Source: a bacterium D16-56
Lineage (GTDB): Bacteria; Bacillota; Clostridia; Lachnospirales; Lachnospiraceae
Direction: 5' to 3'
Assembly (NCBI GenBank): GCA_003611875.1
Contig: RAYY01000018.1
Coordinates: 28,121 to 92,120 of the forward strand
Length of the DNA: 64,000 bases
A model generated the notes under the pieces. The model saw only the letters and a list, made by a program, of their open reading frames with translations, was not told where the DNA came from and did not search any database. Both the position numbers and the translations under genes were made by a program. Below are positions 25,741 through 35,144 of the stretch, in pieces; position 1 is the first letter of the stretch; the number at the start of each line of letters is the position of its first letter.

Positions 25741-26739
25741 ATGAGGAATTATATTGTTTTTGATTTGGAATGGAATCAGAGTGCTCATGGAAAGGCTGAT
25801 TCTGTGGAGGATTTCCCTTTTGAGATTATTGAGATCGGGGCAGTAAAGTTAAATGAAGATTTTTCCATGTCTGGTGAATTTCACCGGTTGATTAAGCCGC
25901 AGGTTTATACCCAGATGCATTATGTGATCTCTGAAGTGACTCATATGGATATGTGGGAGCTGCGGCATCACGGTGAGGATTTTGCCAATGCAGTCAGCAA
26001 TTTTATAGAGTGGTGCGGGGAGGATTGTGTGTATTGTACCTGGGGTTCTATGGATTTAACAGAGCTTCAGAGGAACATGAAGTATTTTGGGGTGAAAAAT
26101 TCTTTTCCTAAGCCGCTGTTCTATTATGATGTACAGAAGCTGTATGCCAGATTTTATAAGGATGGGATGAAGCCGTCTCTGGATTCGGCGGTGGATGAGT
26201 TGGGATTGCTGGAGGAGAGGACTTTTCACCGGGCATTGGATGATGCATACTACACCGGGAAATTGCTGGCCCAGATGGCCAAGGAGGTTGGGGCAGAGCG
26301 GCTCTTACAGTACCGTTCGATTGATTATTTCCGGCTTCCCAGCCACAAAGAAGAGGAAGTCAGGATGGTGTTTCCGGATTACTCCAAATATGTGTCTTTG
26401 ATTTTTGATTCTAAGGAAGCAGCGATGAAAGAGCGGTCCGTGGCAGAGATGAAGTGTTATAAATGTGGAAGGATGCTGCGAAAAAAGGTTCGGTGGTTTA
26501 CTCCCAATCAGAAGATATACTACGGGCTGGCTATCTGCCCGGAGCATGGATATCTTAAAGGAAAGGTTCGAATGAAAAAGGTGGATGAAAACCAGGTATA
26601 CGTGGTGAAGACACTGAAGCTGACAGATGAGGAGGGAGCAAAACAGATTATCTGCCGTAAGGATGATGTGCGGAAAAAGCGGGCAGAGCGCAGTCGGGAA
26701 AAGAAAAAGCGTCAGAAAAAAATGGAGGAAGGAGAATAG
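25741..26739 (+). CDS. DEDDh 3'-5' exonuclease domain protein with zinc-ribbon-like tail
   Basis: A 332-aa protein. VFDLEWNQ provides Asp-8 and Glu-10 of the DEDD active site; FHRALDDAYYTGKLL is the ExoIII motif with catalytic His and Asp. The domain resembles the DnaQ/KapD-type exonucleases acting on RNA or DNA ends. The C-terminal region has CYKCGR and later CPEHG, a candidate zinc site, then a Lys/Arg-rich tail (RAERSREKKKRQKK) suited to nucleic-acid binding. Its message appears leaderless. Two stacked terminators follow. Confidence 0.88.
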   Translation: MRNYIVFDLEWNQSAHGKADSVEDFPFEIIEIGAVKLNEDFSMSGEFHRLIKPQVYTQMHYVISEVTHMDMWELRHHGEDFANAVSNFIEWCGEDCVYCTWGSMDLTELQRNMKYFGVKNSFPKPLFYYDVQKLYARFYKDGMKPSLDSAVDELGLLEERTFHRALDDAYYTGKLLAQMAKEVGAERLLQYRSIDYFRLPSHKEEEVRMVFPDYSKYVSLIFDSKEAAMKERSVAEMKCYKCGRMLRKKVRWFTPNQKIYYGLAICPEHGYLKGKVRMKKVDENQVYVVKTLKLTDEEGAKQIICRKDDVRKKRAERSREKKKRQKKMEEGE

Positions 26740-26767
26740 AACAAGATTCTATCTCCTTCCGATTTTT
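26727..26767 (+). terminator. Intrinsic terminator overlapping the exonuclease stop codon
   Basis: GGAAGGAG (26727-26734) pairs with CTCCTTCC (26753-26760), extended by ATAGAA/TTCTAT, followed by ATTTTT. Confidence 0.75.
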
Positions 26768-26771
26768 AAAT

Positions 26772-28337
26772 TCAGTGTCTTCTGAGTGATCTTCGTTTGG
26801 AATTACTCAGAAGACTTTTTTTTCGTTTTTGTTCCAGTAGAAGTTTAAACTCGTCACCAGACATGCCGATATCCTGAAGACGCTGCTGACGGCGCTGAAA
26901 ACGAAGCCTTCGCTCAGCAGATTCTCGTTGACGGCGGATTTTTAACAAGAGCAAAATACCGTACCCAACAGCCATAAGGCCAAGAATAATAAGGAGAATC
27001 CATACAAAAGCCGGGATATGGATAGGTCGGGAGGGGCTGTTGTCCGGAATGGATTCTAGGCTTTCTGGTTCAGGAGAGGCATCAGAAGCAAGGAGCCGTT
27101 TTTCCTGATCAGAGGGATCCAGGGTATTTTCAGTCTGTTCTGATGGAGTGTCGCCTAAGCTTTCCGGAAGCGCTGTCATAAGCATGTCCACAGGAGCCTC
27201 CGGGAGACTTTTATTTACCATCAGATAGGTGGAGCCTACAGTCCTGCCATCATAATCATACGTGATCCGGGCGGCGGCATATTCGGGCGCTTCCGGGGGA
27301 AGCTCATAGGAAATAGAGGAGGTGGTGTCGGAAAATTCGCCATTGATGGGAAGGGACATTCGGCGGTCCTTCTGAACACTGATGACAGACAGGTTGGTGG
27401 TGGGAAGCCCTGCAATGGTCAGGTCATTTTCAATGGAGGTGTAGGTGTCATCCAGATCGGAGATATCTACAGAGCGAAAATTCCGAAAGCCGAAGTTCAG
27501 CATGGCGCGGGTATCAGTATAGTGGGTGCGGTGCCCGTTTAATACCACGGTAATCAGCATCATGTCGTCACGGCGGGCACAGGTGACCAGGGTATTGCCC
27601 GCAAGGGAGGTATAGCCGGTTTTGCCTCCAACAGCGCCTGGATAGTAATTGGGGCTGTTTTTTTTGATCATCTGGTGTCCTGGATAGATTCGGAGTCCCT
27701 CTGGGTTTCGCTTGGTAGGCGGAAGGTCATAGTAAAGGGTGGCGGCAATCTGGGCAAAGGTTTCATTTTGAAATGCTGCCTGGGCGATCAGGGCCATGTC
27801 ATGAGCTGAGGTATAGTGATCGGGATCATTTAAACCACTTGGGTTGTTAAAATGGGAATCTGTACAGCCTAAGGATGCTGCCTTGGCATTCATCATGGAG
27901 GAAAATGCTTCCGTTGTGTTGGCGGCGTGCTCAGCAAGGGCGTTGGCAGATTCATTGGCAGATTTGAGTATCATAGCGTAAAGGCAGTCCCGCACAGTCA
28001 TTCGATCGCCTTCTTCTAGGTTTGCATTGCTGCTGCCGGCCTCTACATTGTATACGGCGTTGTGGGAGAAGGTTACGATTTCATCCATCTGGCAGTTTTC
28101 AATAATGATCAGCGCTGTCAGGATCTTGGTGATACTGGCAGGGAAATATTGCTCATGTATGTTCTTTCCATACAAGACTGCTCCGGAATTGGCATCAAAC
28201 AGGATACCGCCCTCTGCTGAGATGGAGGGGCCGTCAGGCCAGGGAGGCGCGGCAGCGGCAGTTTGGGGAAATATGCCGGTGAAAAGGAGCAGGCACAAAA
28301 GGAAAGAAAGGATTCTTTTCCTGGTTAATGAAGTCAT
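26772..28337 (-). CDS. dacF: D-alanyl-D-alanine carboxypeptidase (penicillin-binding protein 5/6 type)
   Basis: A 521-aa exported serine peptidase trimming the terminal D-Ala of peptidoglycan stem peptides. A signal peptide (1-~28) is followed by the peptidase S11 domain: FPASITKILTAL (SxxK), SANESANALAEH (SxN) and GGKTGYTSLAG (KTG). A PBP5 C-terminal beta domain follows (~320-395), then a linker, a C-terminal transmembrane helix (FVWILLIILGLMAVGYGILL) and an Arg/Lys-rich cytoplasmic tail, so the enzyme is bitopic rather than held by an amphipathic helix. Placed under dacF by similarity to the sporulation-associated type; the exact paralogue is uncertain. Confidence 0.93.
   Translation of the reverse strand: MTSLTRKRILSFLLCLLLFTGIFPQTAAAAPPWPDGPSISAEGGILFDANSGAVLYGKNIHEQYFPASITKILTALIIIENCQMDEIVTFSHNAVYNVEAGSSNANLEEGDRMTVRDCLYAMILKSANESANALAEHAANTTEAFSSMMNAKAASLGCTDSHFNNPSGLNDPDHYTSAHDMALIAQAAFQNETFAQIAATLYYDLPPTKRNPEGLRIYPGHQMIKKNSPNYYPGAVGGKTGYTSLAGNTLVTCARRDDMMLITVVLNGHRTHYTDTRAMLNFGFRNFRSVDISDLDDTYTSIENDLTIAGLPTTNLSVISVQKDRRMSLPINGEFSDTTSSISYELPPEAPEYAAARITYDYDGRTVGSTYLMVNKSLPEAPVDMLMTALPESLGDTPSEQTENTLDPSDQEKRLLASDASPEPESLESIPDNSPSRPIHIPAFVWILLIILGLMAVGYGILLLLKIRRQRESAERRLRFQRRQQRLQDIGMSGDEFKLLLEQKRKKSLLSNSKRRSLRRH
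26777..26823 (+). terminator. Second terminator embedded in the 3' end of dacF
   Basis: GTCTTCTGAGT (26777-26787) pairs perfectly with ACTCAGAAGAC (26805-26815), followed by a run of eight or more T on the plus strand. The arms also encode the final residues of DacF on the minus strand. Confidence 0.75.
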
Positions 28338-28399
28338 TGAGTATGGTCTCCATAAAATATTTTCGTTTGAGGGTTGTTGAAAAGCTTCTATAATATGAT

Positions 28400-28428
28400 A
28401 GTATAATCCATATTTGGGTGTAAGTAAA
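28400..28428 (-). promoter_or_regulatory. Sigma-A-type promoter of dacF
   Basis: On the minus strand TTTACT (28428-28423), 17-nt spacer, TATACT (28405-28400), about 63 nt before the dacF ATG. Confidence 0.55.
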
Positions 28429-28464
28429 GGGGAAATGTTACAAGTTTGTTACAAATTGGAGGGG

Positions 28465-28496
28465 GTTACGGTTTACTGGGTCCAGTGAACCGTAAC
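28465..28496. repeat. 15-bp intergenic hairpin without T-run
   Basis: GTTACGGTTTACTGG (28465-28479) pairs with CCAGTGAACCGTAAC (28482-28496) with a single G-U and a 2-nt loop. It lies between a membrane-protein gene and dacF on the minus strand; neither side has a U tract, so it is more likely a repeat or RNA-processing element than a terminator. Confidence 0.6.
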
Positions 28497-28509
28497 AGGG
28501 GCGGCCTCT

Positions 28510-29202
28510 TTAGAATGGGGCGTGAGGAAACCGGTGGATAACGGCCAGGCAGAGGAGGAATACTGCGGCAACGCAGATGCCGTAGGTGACTGCGATTCGG
28601 GCGGCGGTGTCCATGAAGAACGGTTCAGGGACAATGTTGATCAGCAGGTCTGTAGATGGGTTCAGCATCCAAAGGTCATTGTTGAAAAATATTTTGTGAA
28701 AAACAATAAAATATTTTGAAAAATTTGTGGATATGATCGTGGCTAATGCAGCCAGCAGGGCAAAAAACAGGATGGTTCCTGCGCAGATGGTCCGGGGGAG
28801 TACATAGCGGATCTCTGCTTTCATGAAACTGAGCAGAACGATGGAGGCAAGGATTAAAAGCAGACATATGCGGCGAATGGCGATGGCAGCTAAAAAAAGC
28901 CCGCGTACATCTTCCATGTGGGCAATTTCCCTTTGATTAAAAAACTCTCTGGGCTGTCCGTTTACAGTGGTGGGGACGTGAAGGTCCTGGCGTCTGCCGC
29001 GCAGGTATGCCATCATCTCTTTGGTTACGTCCAGCAGATCCTCCATTTCCATATGGACGTTTTCCAGAACGTGATATTTGGTGTATTCTTTTTCATAGTA
29101 TCCGGGGGTCCAGTAGGTGACTGCTTCTACAGAGGTAATAAGCAGTGTGATCATCAATGCAAAAGCGCATATAATTCCGAGAAAAATATGGATAGGTTTC
29201 AT
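28510..29202 (-). CDS. TIGR01906/DUF1461 family integral membrane protein
   Basis: A 230-aa protein with four to five transmembrane segments (residues ~5-27, 100-122, 128-155, 200-222) and an extracytoplasmic loop containing YHVLENVHMEMEDLLDVTKEMMAYLRG and FFNQREIAHMEDVRGLF, the typical arrangement of DUF1461 proteins of Firmicutes. Function is unknown. Spacing suggests its own promoter; dacF lies downstream on the same strand. Confidence 0.8.
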   Translation of the reverse strand: MKPIHIFLGIICAFALMITLLITSVEAVTYWTPGYYEKEYTKYHVLENVHMEMEDLLDVTKEMMAYLRGRRQDLHVPTTVNGQPREFFNQREIAHMEDVRGLFLAAIAIRRICLLLILASIVLLSFMKAEIRYVLPRTICAGTILFFALLAALATIISTNFSKYFIVFHKIFFNNDLWMLNPSTDLLINIVPEPFFMDTAARIAVTYGICVAAVFLLCLAVIHRFPHAPF

Positions 29203-29287
29203 GTTTCGTCATTCCTTTCTTGTTAAGCTTTTCAGGGATTTCTCTATTTTACTATAGATGAAGACATTTTCCAATATGTTTTGCAGA

Positions 29288-29316
29288 TTGGAATTTTAGC
29301 TTTTTTATGATATAAT
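29288..29316 (+). promoter_or_regulatory. Sigma-A promoter of the TRIC-family gene
   Basis: TTGGAA (29288-29293), 17-nt spacer, TATAAT (29311-29316). It gives a ~130-nt leader that contains the CTTAGYGA repeats. Confidence 0.55.
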
Positions 29317-29323
29317 GTGAACA

Positions 29324-29409
29324 CTTAGCGAGGTTTTTTCGAGCTTAGTGAGAAGATATACCTGACTTCTTAGCGAACCGGAGCCGAAGGCGAACGGTGA
29401 GGTTAGTGG
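29324..29409 (+). repeat. Four CTTAGYGA-type short repeats in a leader region
   Basis: CTTAGCGA (29324), CTTAGTGA (29344), CTTAGCGA (29369) and GTTAGTGG (29402) recur at 20, 25 and 33 nt spacing in the probable 5' leader of the following gene. Confidence 0.5.
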
Positions 29410-29455
29410 ACATGGTGTAATGTTAATACATTTTTTCAAAAGAGGAGAATGGCAT

Positions 29456-30106
29456 TTGAAAGATATTACAGTATTTTTTGCAATCGAGATCATCGGAACA
29501 GCGGCGTTTGCATGCTCAGGAGGAATGGTGGCGGTTCGAAAGCATTTGGACTTATTGGGGACTATTGTGCTGGGGGTGACGACGGCAGTAGGGGGCGGAA
29601 TGCTCAGGGATCTGATTATTGGAATTCATCCTCCCACTTTATTTGTAAAGCCGGTGTATGTGTCTGTGGCTTTTTTTTCGGTTCTTGTATTGTTTGTTAT
29701 TATTAGATTTCACCAGATCACCATGGCTATGCTGGAGTCAGAGCTTTATGAGCGGGTGATGAATTTTCTGGATGCCATCGGGCTGGGGGCTTTTACGGTA
29801 GTGGGAATTGATACGGCTGCTGAGGCAGGCTTGGGAGAGTACCGTTTTCTGATGATTTTTTTGGGAACGCTTACTGGTGTGGGAGGGGGAGTCCTGCGTG
29901 ATATGATGGCAGGACAGACGCCGGCTGTTTTGAAAAAGCATGTATATGCCTGTGCGTCTATTGCAGGGGCGGTGTGTTATGTAGGGCTTATGGGGATGAT
30001 CGGCAATGATTTGTCCATGGTTATCAGCGCTCTTTTAGTAGTGGTGATTCGGATTCTGGCGAGGAAATATAGGTGGAATTTGCCCACTGCCATGGGAAAA
30101 GAGTAG
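29456..30106 (+). CDS. TRIC/YadS-family cation channel-like protein (UPF0126)
   Basis: About 216 aa, seven hydrophobic segments in two homologous halves, each with the family GGG(M/V)LRD motif: GVTTAVGGGMLRDLIIG and GVGGGVLRDMMAG. Prokaryotic TRIC proteins are trimeric K+-permeable channels. AAGAGGAG at 29438-29446 fits the TTG codon at 29456 with 8-nt spacing better than an upstream in-frame ATG at 29420, which lacks a good ribosome site. Confidence 0.88.
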   Translation: MKDITVFFAIEIIGTAAFACSGGMVAVRKHLDLLGTIVLGVTTAVGGGMLRDLIIGIHPPTLFVKPVYVSVAFFSVLVLFVIIRFHQITMAMLESELYERVMNFLDAIGLGAFTVVGIDTAAEAGLGEYRFLMIFLGTLTGVGGGVLRDMMAGQTPAVLKKHVYACASIAGAVCYVGLMGMIGNDLSMVISALLVVVIRILARKYRWNLPTAMGKE

Positions 30107-30148
30107 CTGGCCGACAGGGATCGTGAAACGATTGAGAAAAGAGGAAAA

Positions 30149-30700
30149 ATGGAGTTTTTGTGGCAGATTGACAGCAGTATTTTATTGTGGATACAATATT
30201 TTCGACAGGAGTGGATGACCCCCTTTTGGAAAGGGATTACTTTTTTAGGGGATTATGGATGGTTTTGGATCGTCCTGGCACTGGCTTTTCTTTGCTTTCG
30301 GCAGACCAGAAAGACCGGGGCTGCCGTATTCCTGGCACTGTTGATAGGAGCATTGATTACCAATGTGGTGTTTAAGCCATTATTTGCCCGCACCAGGCCC
30401 TATGAGGTGATAGATGGACTGGTTTTGCTGGTTGGCAGACAAAAGGACTACTCCTTTCCGTCAGGCCATTCCTGTGCAGCTTTTGCCGGAGCGGCAGTCT
30501 GTTATAGGCTGCTGCCCCGGCGATATGGAATCGGGTTTATGGTACTGGCCGGATTACTGGCCTTTTCCCGGCTTTATGTGGGGGTTCATTACCCAAGCGA
30601 TGTGCTGGGCGGGATTATAATCGGGCTGTTAGCTGCAAGGGCTGCATTAAAGACATCTGCTTGGTATTGCCGTAAGCTCAGCGATTCTTCTCCCTCTTAA
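30149..30700 (+). CDS. PAP2-family phosphatase (membrane)
   Basis: A 183-aa integral membrane phosphatase with six predicted helices. The three PAP2 signature blocks are present: KPLFARTRPYE, FPSGHSCAAFAGA and SRLYVGVHYPSDVLGG. Such enzymes dephosphorylate undecaprenyl diphosphate or phosphatidic-type lipids; which applies is not readable. AGAGGAAAA precedes the ATG. The 3' end overlaps the convergent V-ATPase subunit D gene by 23 nt. Confidence 0.92.
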   Translation: MEFLWQIDSSILLWIQYFRQEWMTPFWKGITFLGDYGWFWIVLALAFLCFRQTRKTGAAVFLALLIGALITNVVFKPLFARTRPYEVIDGLVLLVGRQKDYSFPSGHSCAAFAGAAVCYRLLPRRYGIGFMVLAGLLAFSRLYVGVHYPSDVLGGIIIGLLAARAALKTSAWYCRKLSDSSPS

Positions 30701-31295
30701 TTACCTTCAGCCGTGTAAATTCTTCTCGGTCCTTTTCCTCCAAGGCATTAGTAATATTAGATACTAAGGCTTCGTAGGCAGGGATGGTGATGTTTTTCAA
30801 AGCATTGGCCCGTTTTTGAGTTTTTCGGATACTGCTTGCAAGACGATAGGCAGAATTTTCCACCATGGAAAGCTTAATCGTGAGATTTTTTACCTTTTCA
30901 AAATGAAGCCTTGCCTCGTCCAAGGCTTCGCCGGTGCTATAGTAGGCGTAGGAAAGCTTCATGGGAGACGCCTTGTGGCGGACCAGAGGAATCTCCGTAC
31001 CCATGATGCTGCGGGTCTTAATCTTAATGGAATTTTCTACTGGCACGGATGCGGCCATTTCTTCCACAAAGTGAATGCCAAGCTCAATATTTGCATGCTG
31101 CAGCGCCTCATAGGCTGCTGTGAAAGCAGAATCAATCTCAGACTGGATATCCTTGGCCTGGTCAATCAGGCCCATCAGTTCCCGCAGCAGAATATTCCGC
31201 TTTTTATCCATCAGCTCATACCCCTGACTGGCAAGAGCCAGAGAATTTTTGGCCAGAATCAGATTACCCTTGGTAGGAAATGTATTAGGGTTCAT
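30678..31295 (-). CDS. atpD: V-type ATP synthase subunit D
   Basis: A 205-aa central-stalk subunit forming the rotor shaft with subunit F. Mostly two long antiparallel helices, beginning [19 protein letters not shown] and ending in RVKN-like basic ...[30 protein letters not shown] is the family block. Its ATG overlaps the stop of subunit B (ATGA). It is the last gene of the nine-gene V-ATPase operon. Confidence 0.95.
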   Translation of the reverse strand: MNPNTFPTKGNLILAKNSLALASQGYELMDKKRNILLRELMGLIDQAKDIQSEIDSAFTAAYEALQHANIELGIHFVEEMAASVPVENSIKIKTRSIMGTEIPLVRHKASPMKLSYAYYSTGEALDEARLHFEKVKNLTIKLSMVENSAYRLASSIRKTQKRANALKNITIPAYEALVSNITNALEEKDREEFTRLKVIKREKNR

Positions 31296-32674
31296 GAGGT
31301 TTTCTCCTTGTAATACTCATCCAGGATCTTGGTGTCAATCCGGTCTAACTCCTCTCTTGGCAGCAGTCCCAAAAGATCCCAGCCAATTTTCAGGGTTTCC
31401 ATAATATTCCGGTTGTCGTAAGGATCCTGTCCCACAAAGTGCTGCTCAAATTCCTTTCCGAATTTCAGATATTTTTTGTCAAGGGGAGAAAGCTCATCCT
31501 CACCGATAACAGAGGCCAGGGCTCTTGCGTCTCCTACCTTAGCATAACAGGAAAAGAGCTGGTTGGCCACAGACTGATGGTCTGCCCGTGTGTAGCCCTC
31601 TCCGATGCCGTCCTTCATCAGACGGGACAGGCTGGGGAGCACATTAATGGGCGGGTAAACAGACTGGCCGTGAAGGCTGCGGTCCAACACGATCTGACCT
31701 TCCGTGATATAGCCGGTCAGGTCGGGAATAGGGTGGGTTATATCATCATTTGGCATAGTCAAAATCGGTATCTGGGTCACAGAACCATTTACCCCTTTTA
31801 CAATACCGGCCCGTTCGTACAGAGCGGCAAGCTCACTGTAGAGATAGCCGGGGAAGCCTTTTCTGGAAGGAATCTCTCCTTTGGAGGATGACACCTCACG
31901 CATGGCTTCTGCAAAGGAAGTCATATCGGTCAGAATTACCAGGATATGCATTCCTTTTTCAAAAGCAAGATATTCGGCAAGAGTCAGAGCTACCTTCGGG
32001 GTAATGAGACGCTCCACTACCGGGTCGTTGGCAAGGTTCATAAACATGGCCACATGGGAGGAAACTCCGCTTTCCTCAAAGGTTCTCCGGAAAAATTCCG
32101 CCACATCATGTTTGACACCCATGGCGGCGAACACAATGGCAAATTCCTCCTCGGAATCATCTCCCAGAGATGCCTGCTGCACGATCTGGGCAGCAAGCTG
32201 GTCATGGGGCAGGCCGTTTCCCGAAAAGATAGGAAGCTTTTGCCCGCGGATCAAAGTCATAAGCCCGTCAATGGCAGAAATTCCGGTGCGGATATAGTTT
32301 CTGGGATATTCCCGGGTCACTGGGTTTAAGGGCTGCCCATTTACGTCCAGCATTTTGTCCGGAATGATCTCTCCCAGCCCGTCAATGGGAATACCGATAC
32401 CATTAAAGGTTCTGCCTAACATTTCCTCCGAAACACCCAGCTCCATAGGATGTCCGGTTAATCGGGTCCGGACACCCTGCAGGGTAAGTCCTTCTGTGCC
32501 TGCAAATACCTGAATCATGGCACGGTCTTCGCTGATCTCTATAATCCTGCCCAGCTTTTTTTGGCCGTTGCCCGTGGTCATTTCTACAATCTCGTCATAG
32601 GCAGCTCCCTGAACGCCCTCCAGAACTACCATAGGGCCCTGGATTGCATTTAATCCTAAATATTGAATGGACAT
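31292..32674 (-). CDS. atpB: V-type ATP synthase subunit B
   Basis: A 460-aa regulatory, non-catalytic subunit of the V1 head. The ATG at 32674 follows GGAGG; the frame extends upstream without a start signal. It has the F/V-ATPase alpha/beta fold with [17 protein letters not shown] replacing a Walker A (no GKT, as expected for B), the [16 protein letters not shown] block and the [12 protein letters not shown]-terminal signature. 33 nt separate it from subunit A. Confidence 0.96.
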   Translation of the reverse strand: MSIQYLGLNAIQGPMVVLEGVQGAAYDEIVEMTTGNGQKKLGRIIEISEDRAMIQVFAGTEGLTLQGVRTRLTGHPMELGVSEEMLGRTFNGIGIPIDGLGEIIPDKMLDVNGQPLNPVTREYPRNYIRTGISAIDGLMTLIRGQKLPIFSGNGLPHDQLAAQIVQQASLGDDSEEEFAIVFAAMGVKHDVAEFFRRTFEESGVSSHVAMFMNLANDPVVERLITPKVALTLAEYLAFEKGMHILVILTDMTSFAEAMREVSSSKGEIPSRKGFPGYLYSELAALYERAGIVKGVNGSVTQIPILTMPNDDITHPIPDLTGYITEGQIVLDRSLHGQSVYPPINVLPSLSRLMKDGIGEGYTRADHQSVANQLFSCYAKVGDARALASVIGEDELSPLDKKYLKFGKEFEQHFVGQDPYDNRNIMETLKIGWDLLGLLPREELDRIDTKILDEYYKEKTS

Positions 32675-32707
32675 ATTTACCTCCTGCAGACGCATGCAGC
32701 GCCCTGT

Positions 32708-34489
32708 TTATGCATTCCGTTCCAGGACATCATCATAGAAACGGTCAATAAGCTTTTTGTAATCATCCAGCAAGGAAAGCTGGTCATTAGGTACATCATA
32801 TTTGATGGCAATCACCTTATCAAAGACAGAATCCTCTTTTAACACGGACATGGGCATGCCCATGGAGATCAGGGAGCGAGATTTCTGGTACAGATAGAGA
32901 ATAATTTCCATCATTTTAAACTGCTTTTCCATCGGGACACAGGTATCGTCCTTGTGGAAAGCATTCTGCTGCAGGAAGCCCACACGGATCACCTTGGCGA
33001 TCTCCAGAATAAGCTTCTGGTCGTCAGGCAGCACATCACTTCCGATCAGCTTTACAATCTCCATCAGGCTGCTTTCCTGGGAGAGCAGGGCTACGATCTG
33101 ATTGCGGTAATCTACGAAATCACGGTTTACGTGTTCAGAATACCACATAGATAGATCATTCATATACTCGGAATAGCTGGTCAGCCAGGAAATGGCCGGG
33201 AAATGTCTTGCATAGGCAAGGCTTTTGTCCAGTCCCCAGAAACAACGGACAAAACGTTTGGTATTTTGAGTTACCGGCTCGGAAAAGTCTCCGCCCTGGG
33301 GGGAGACGGCGCCGATAATGGTAACACTGCCGTTGGTTCCGTTTAAATTTTCCATCATGCCGGCCCGCTCGTAAAAGGCGGAAAGCTTGGAAGCTAAGTA
33401 AGCAGGGAAGCCTTCTTCTGCCGGCATTTCCTCCAGACGCCCGGATAATTCTCTTAGAGCCTCTGCCCAGCGGGAGGTTGAGTCTGCCATGATCGCCACA
33501 TGATATCCCATATCCCGGTAATATTCAGCCAGGGTCAGGCCGGAATAAAGGCTAGCCTCACGGGCAGCCACAGGCATATTAGAGGTATTGGCAATCAAGG
33601 TGGTGCGATCCATAAGGGGATTGCCGGTTTTGGGGTCCACCAGTTCGCTGAATTCCTCCAGAACCTGTGTCATCTCATTGCCCCGCTCTCCGCAGCCAAT
33701 ATAGATGATAATGTTGGCATCCGACCATTTGGCAATCTGGTGCTGGGTCATGGTTTTTCCGGTGCCGAAGCCGCCAGGGATGGCGGCAGTTCCGCCTTTG
33801 GCCAAGGGAAACAGGGTATCCAGAATCCGCTGCCCAGTTACAAGGGGCTGGCTGGCCGGAAAACGCCGTGCCGTAGGTCTTGCCTGGCGGATAGGCCATT
33901 TTTGGGTCATGGTCAGTGTTTCCTGGCTTCCGTCAGCACACTGCAGGGTAATCAGAGGATCTTCAATCGTATATTCACCGTCAGGCACAGCATTTAATAC
34001 CACACCCTGTTTATCCGGCGGAACCATAATCTTGTGGAGGATGGCAGGAGTTTCCGGGACTTCTGCAATGACAGCGCCGCCGGATATCTGGTCTCCTTCC
34101 TTAACGATTATATGGGTTTTCCACTTTTTGGAAGTGTCCAGAGAATCTACATTAACGCCTCGGTGAATGTAAGCGCCGCCGGTTTTTGCAATTTCACTTA
34201 AAGGTCTCTCAATACCGTCAAAAATGTTTTTCAGGATACCAGGGGCAAGGGTGACGGTGACAGGAGCACCTGTGCCGGTTACGATCTCCCCTGGTTTGAT
34301 TCCGGTGGTTTCCTCGTAGACCTGAATGGTGGTGCTGTCTAAGGTCAGGCCGATTACCTCTCCTACCAGCCGCTGCTTTCCTACATAGACCATCTCGTTC
34401 ATCATAAAGCCGGCATCTTTTTTCAAGTGAACGATGGGTCCGTTGATCTTATAAATAATACCGGTTTTTTCCGTTTTTGCTTCTGGCAT
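32708..34489 (-). CDS. atpA: V-type ATP synthase subunit A (catalytic)
   Basis: A 593-aa catalytic subunit. Walker A GGFGTGKTMTQ, the non-homologous bulge region before it, GERGNEMTQVLEEF with the catalytic glutamate, MADSTSRWAEALRE (Walker B-like) and GAVSPQGGDFSEPVTQ are all intact. ATP hydrolysis or synthesis here turns the DF rotor. Start and subunit E stop overlap by 1 nt (TGATG). Confidence 0.97.
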   Translation of the reverse strand: MPEAKTEKTGIIYKINGPIVHLKKDAGFMMNEMVYVGKQRLVGEVIGLTLDSTTIQVYEETTGIKPGEIVTGTGAPVTVTLAPGILKNIFDGIERPLSEIAKTGGAYIHRGVNVDSLDTSKKWKTHIIVKEGDQISGGAVIAEVPETPAILHKIMVPPDKQGVVLNAVPDGEYTIEDPLITLQCADGSQETLTMTQKWPIRQARPTARRFPASQPLVTGQRILDTLFPLAKGGTAAIPGGFGTGKTMTQHQIAKWSDANIIIYIGCGERGNEMTQVLEEFSELVDPKTGNPLMDRTTLIANTSNMPVAAREASLYSGLTLAEYYRDMGYHVAIMADSTSRWAEALRELSGRLEEMPAEEGFPAYLASKLSAFYERAGMMENLNGTNGSVTIIGAVSPQGGDFSEPVTQNTKRFVRCFWGLDKSLAYARHFPAISWLTSYSEYMNDLSMWYSEHVNRDFVDYRNQIVALLSQESSLMEIVKLIGSDVLPDDQKLILEIAKVIRVGFLQQNAFHKDDTCVPMEKQFKMMEIILYLYQKSRSLISMGMPMSVLKEDSVFDKVIAIKYDVPNDQLSLLDDYKKLIDRFYDDVLERNA

Positions 34490-35112
34490 CAGGACTCCCT
34501 CCTTTTTTGCTGCCCCTGGGGGGCTTGTTCTGTCAGGCTGAGATCAAAATGAAAATCCTCCCGTGCCTGTGCCAGCTGTGACTGGAAGGAATTGTCGATC
34601 AGGATCTTACGGGAAGGGAGAAACCCGCGGGTGCCGCCCATAAACGGTTCGTCACTTAACCGGATATGGACCGACGGAAAGCTCTTGGCAAGCTGGTCTG
34701 ACTTATCCTTGTCAGACGGATCCAGATAGATCAGGATCTCATCCTCCCCGGCAAGCTCGAGAGCGTCCTGAAATTGACGGTTCAGAAGCGCTTCGTATTC
34801 TGGGGTGTTCCGAAAGGCATCCAGCTTTTCCTGAAGAGCCGCAAATAATTTCTCTTTTAATTCCTCCTGTTTTTGCCCCAGGGAGCGTTTCAGATTCAAT
34901 TGTTCCATGGAAAGCTGTTTATTGATATCCCGCTCAATTTGGTCGGTTTCCTGGCGTACCTGAAGCTGGGAACGATGTTTGGCTTCCTTTTGATGTTCGT
35001 CAAAAGCCTTTTCCTGGGCAGCCGTGTATTCCTTCATCATCCGGTTGCTTCTGGCACGGGCATCCTCCATACAGGTATCCAGGAAATGTTTTAATTTCTC
35101 CTCTGTGTTCAA
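34489..35112 (-). CDS. atpE: V-type ATP synthase subunit E
   Basis: A 207-aa peripheral-stalk subunit. The N-terminal ~100 residues are a charged coiled coil (EKAFDEHQKEAKHRSQLQV) pairing with subunit H/G; the C-terminal domain (PSVHIRLSDEPFMGGTRGF, ILIDNSFQSQL) binds subunit B. Position between F and A matches the operon logic. Confidence 0.9.
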   Translation of the reverse strand: MNTEEKLKHFLDTCMEDARARSNRMMKEYTAAQEKAFDEHQKEAKHRSQLQVRQETDQIERDINKQLSMEQLNLKRSLGQKQEELKEKLFAALQEKLDAFRNTPEYEALLNRQFQDALELAGEDEILIYLDPSDKDKSDQLAKSFPSVHIRLSDEPFMGGTRGFLPSRKILIDNSFQSQLAQAREDFHFDLSLTEQAPQGQQKRRES

Positions 35113-35144
35113 AGGGTCACCTGCTTTCTTTTTTGAGCATATGT

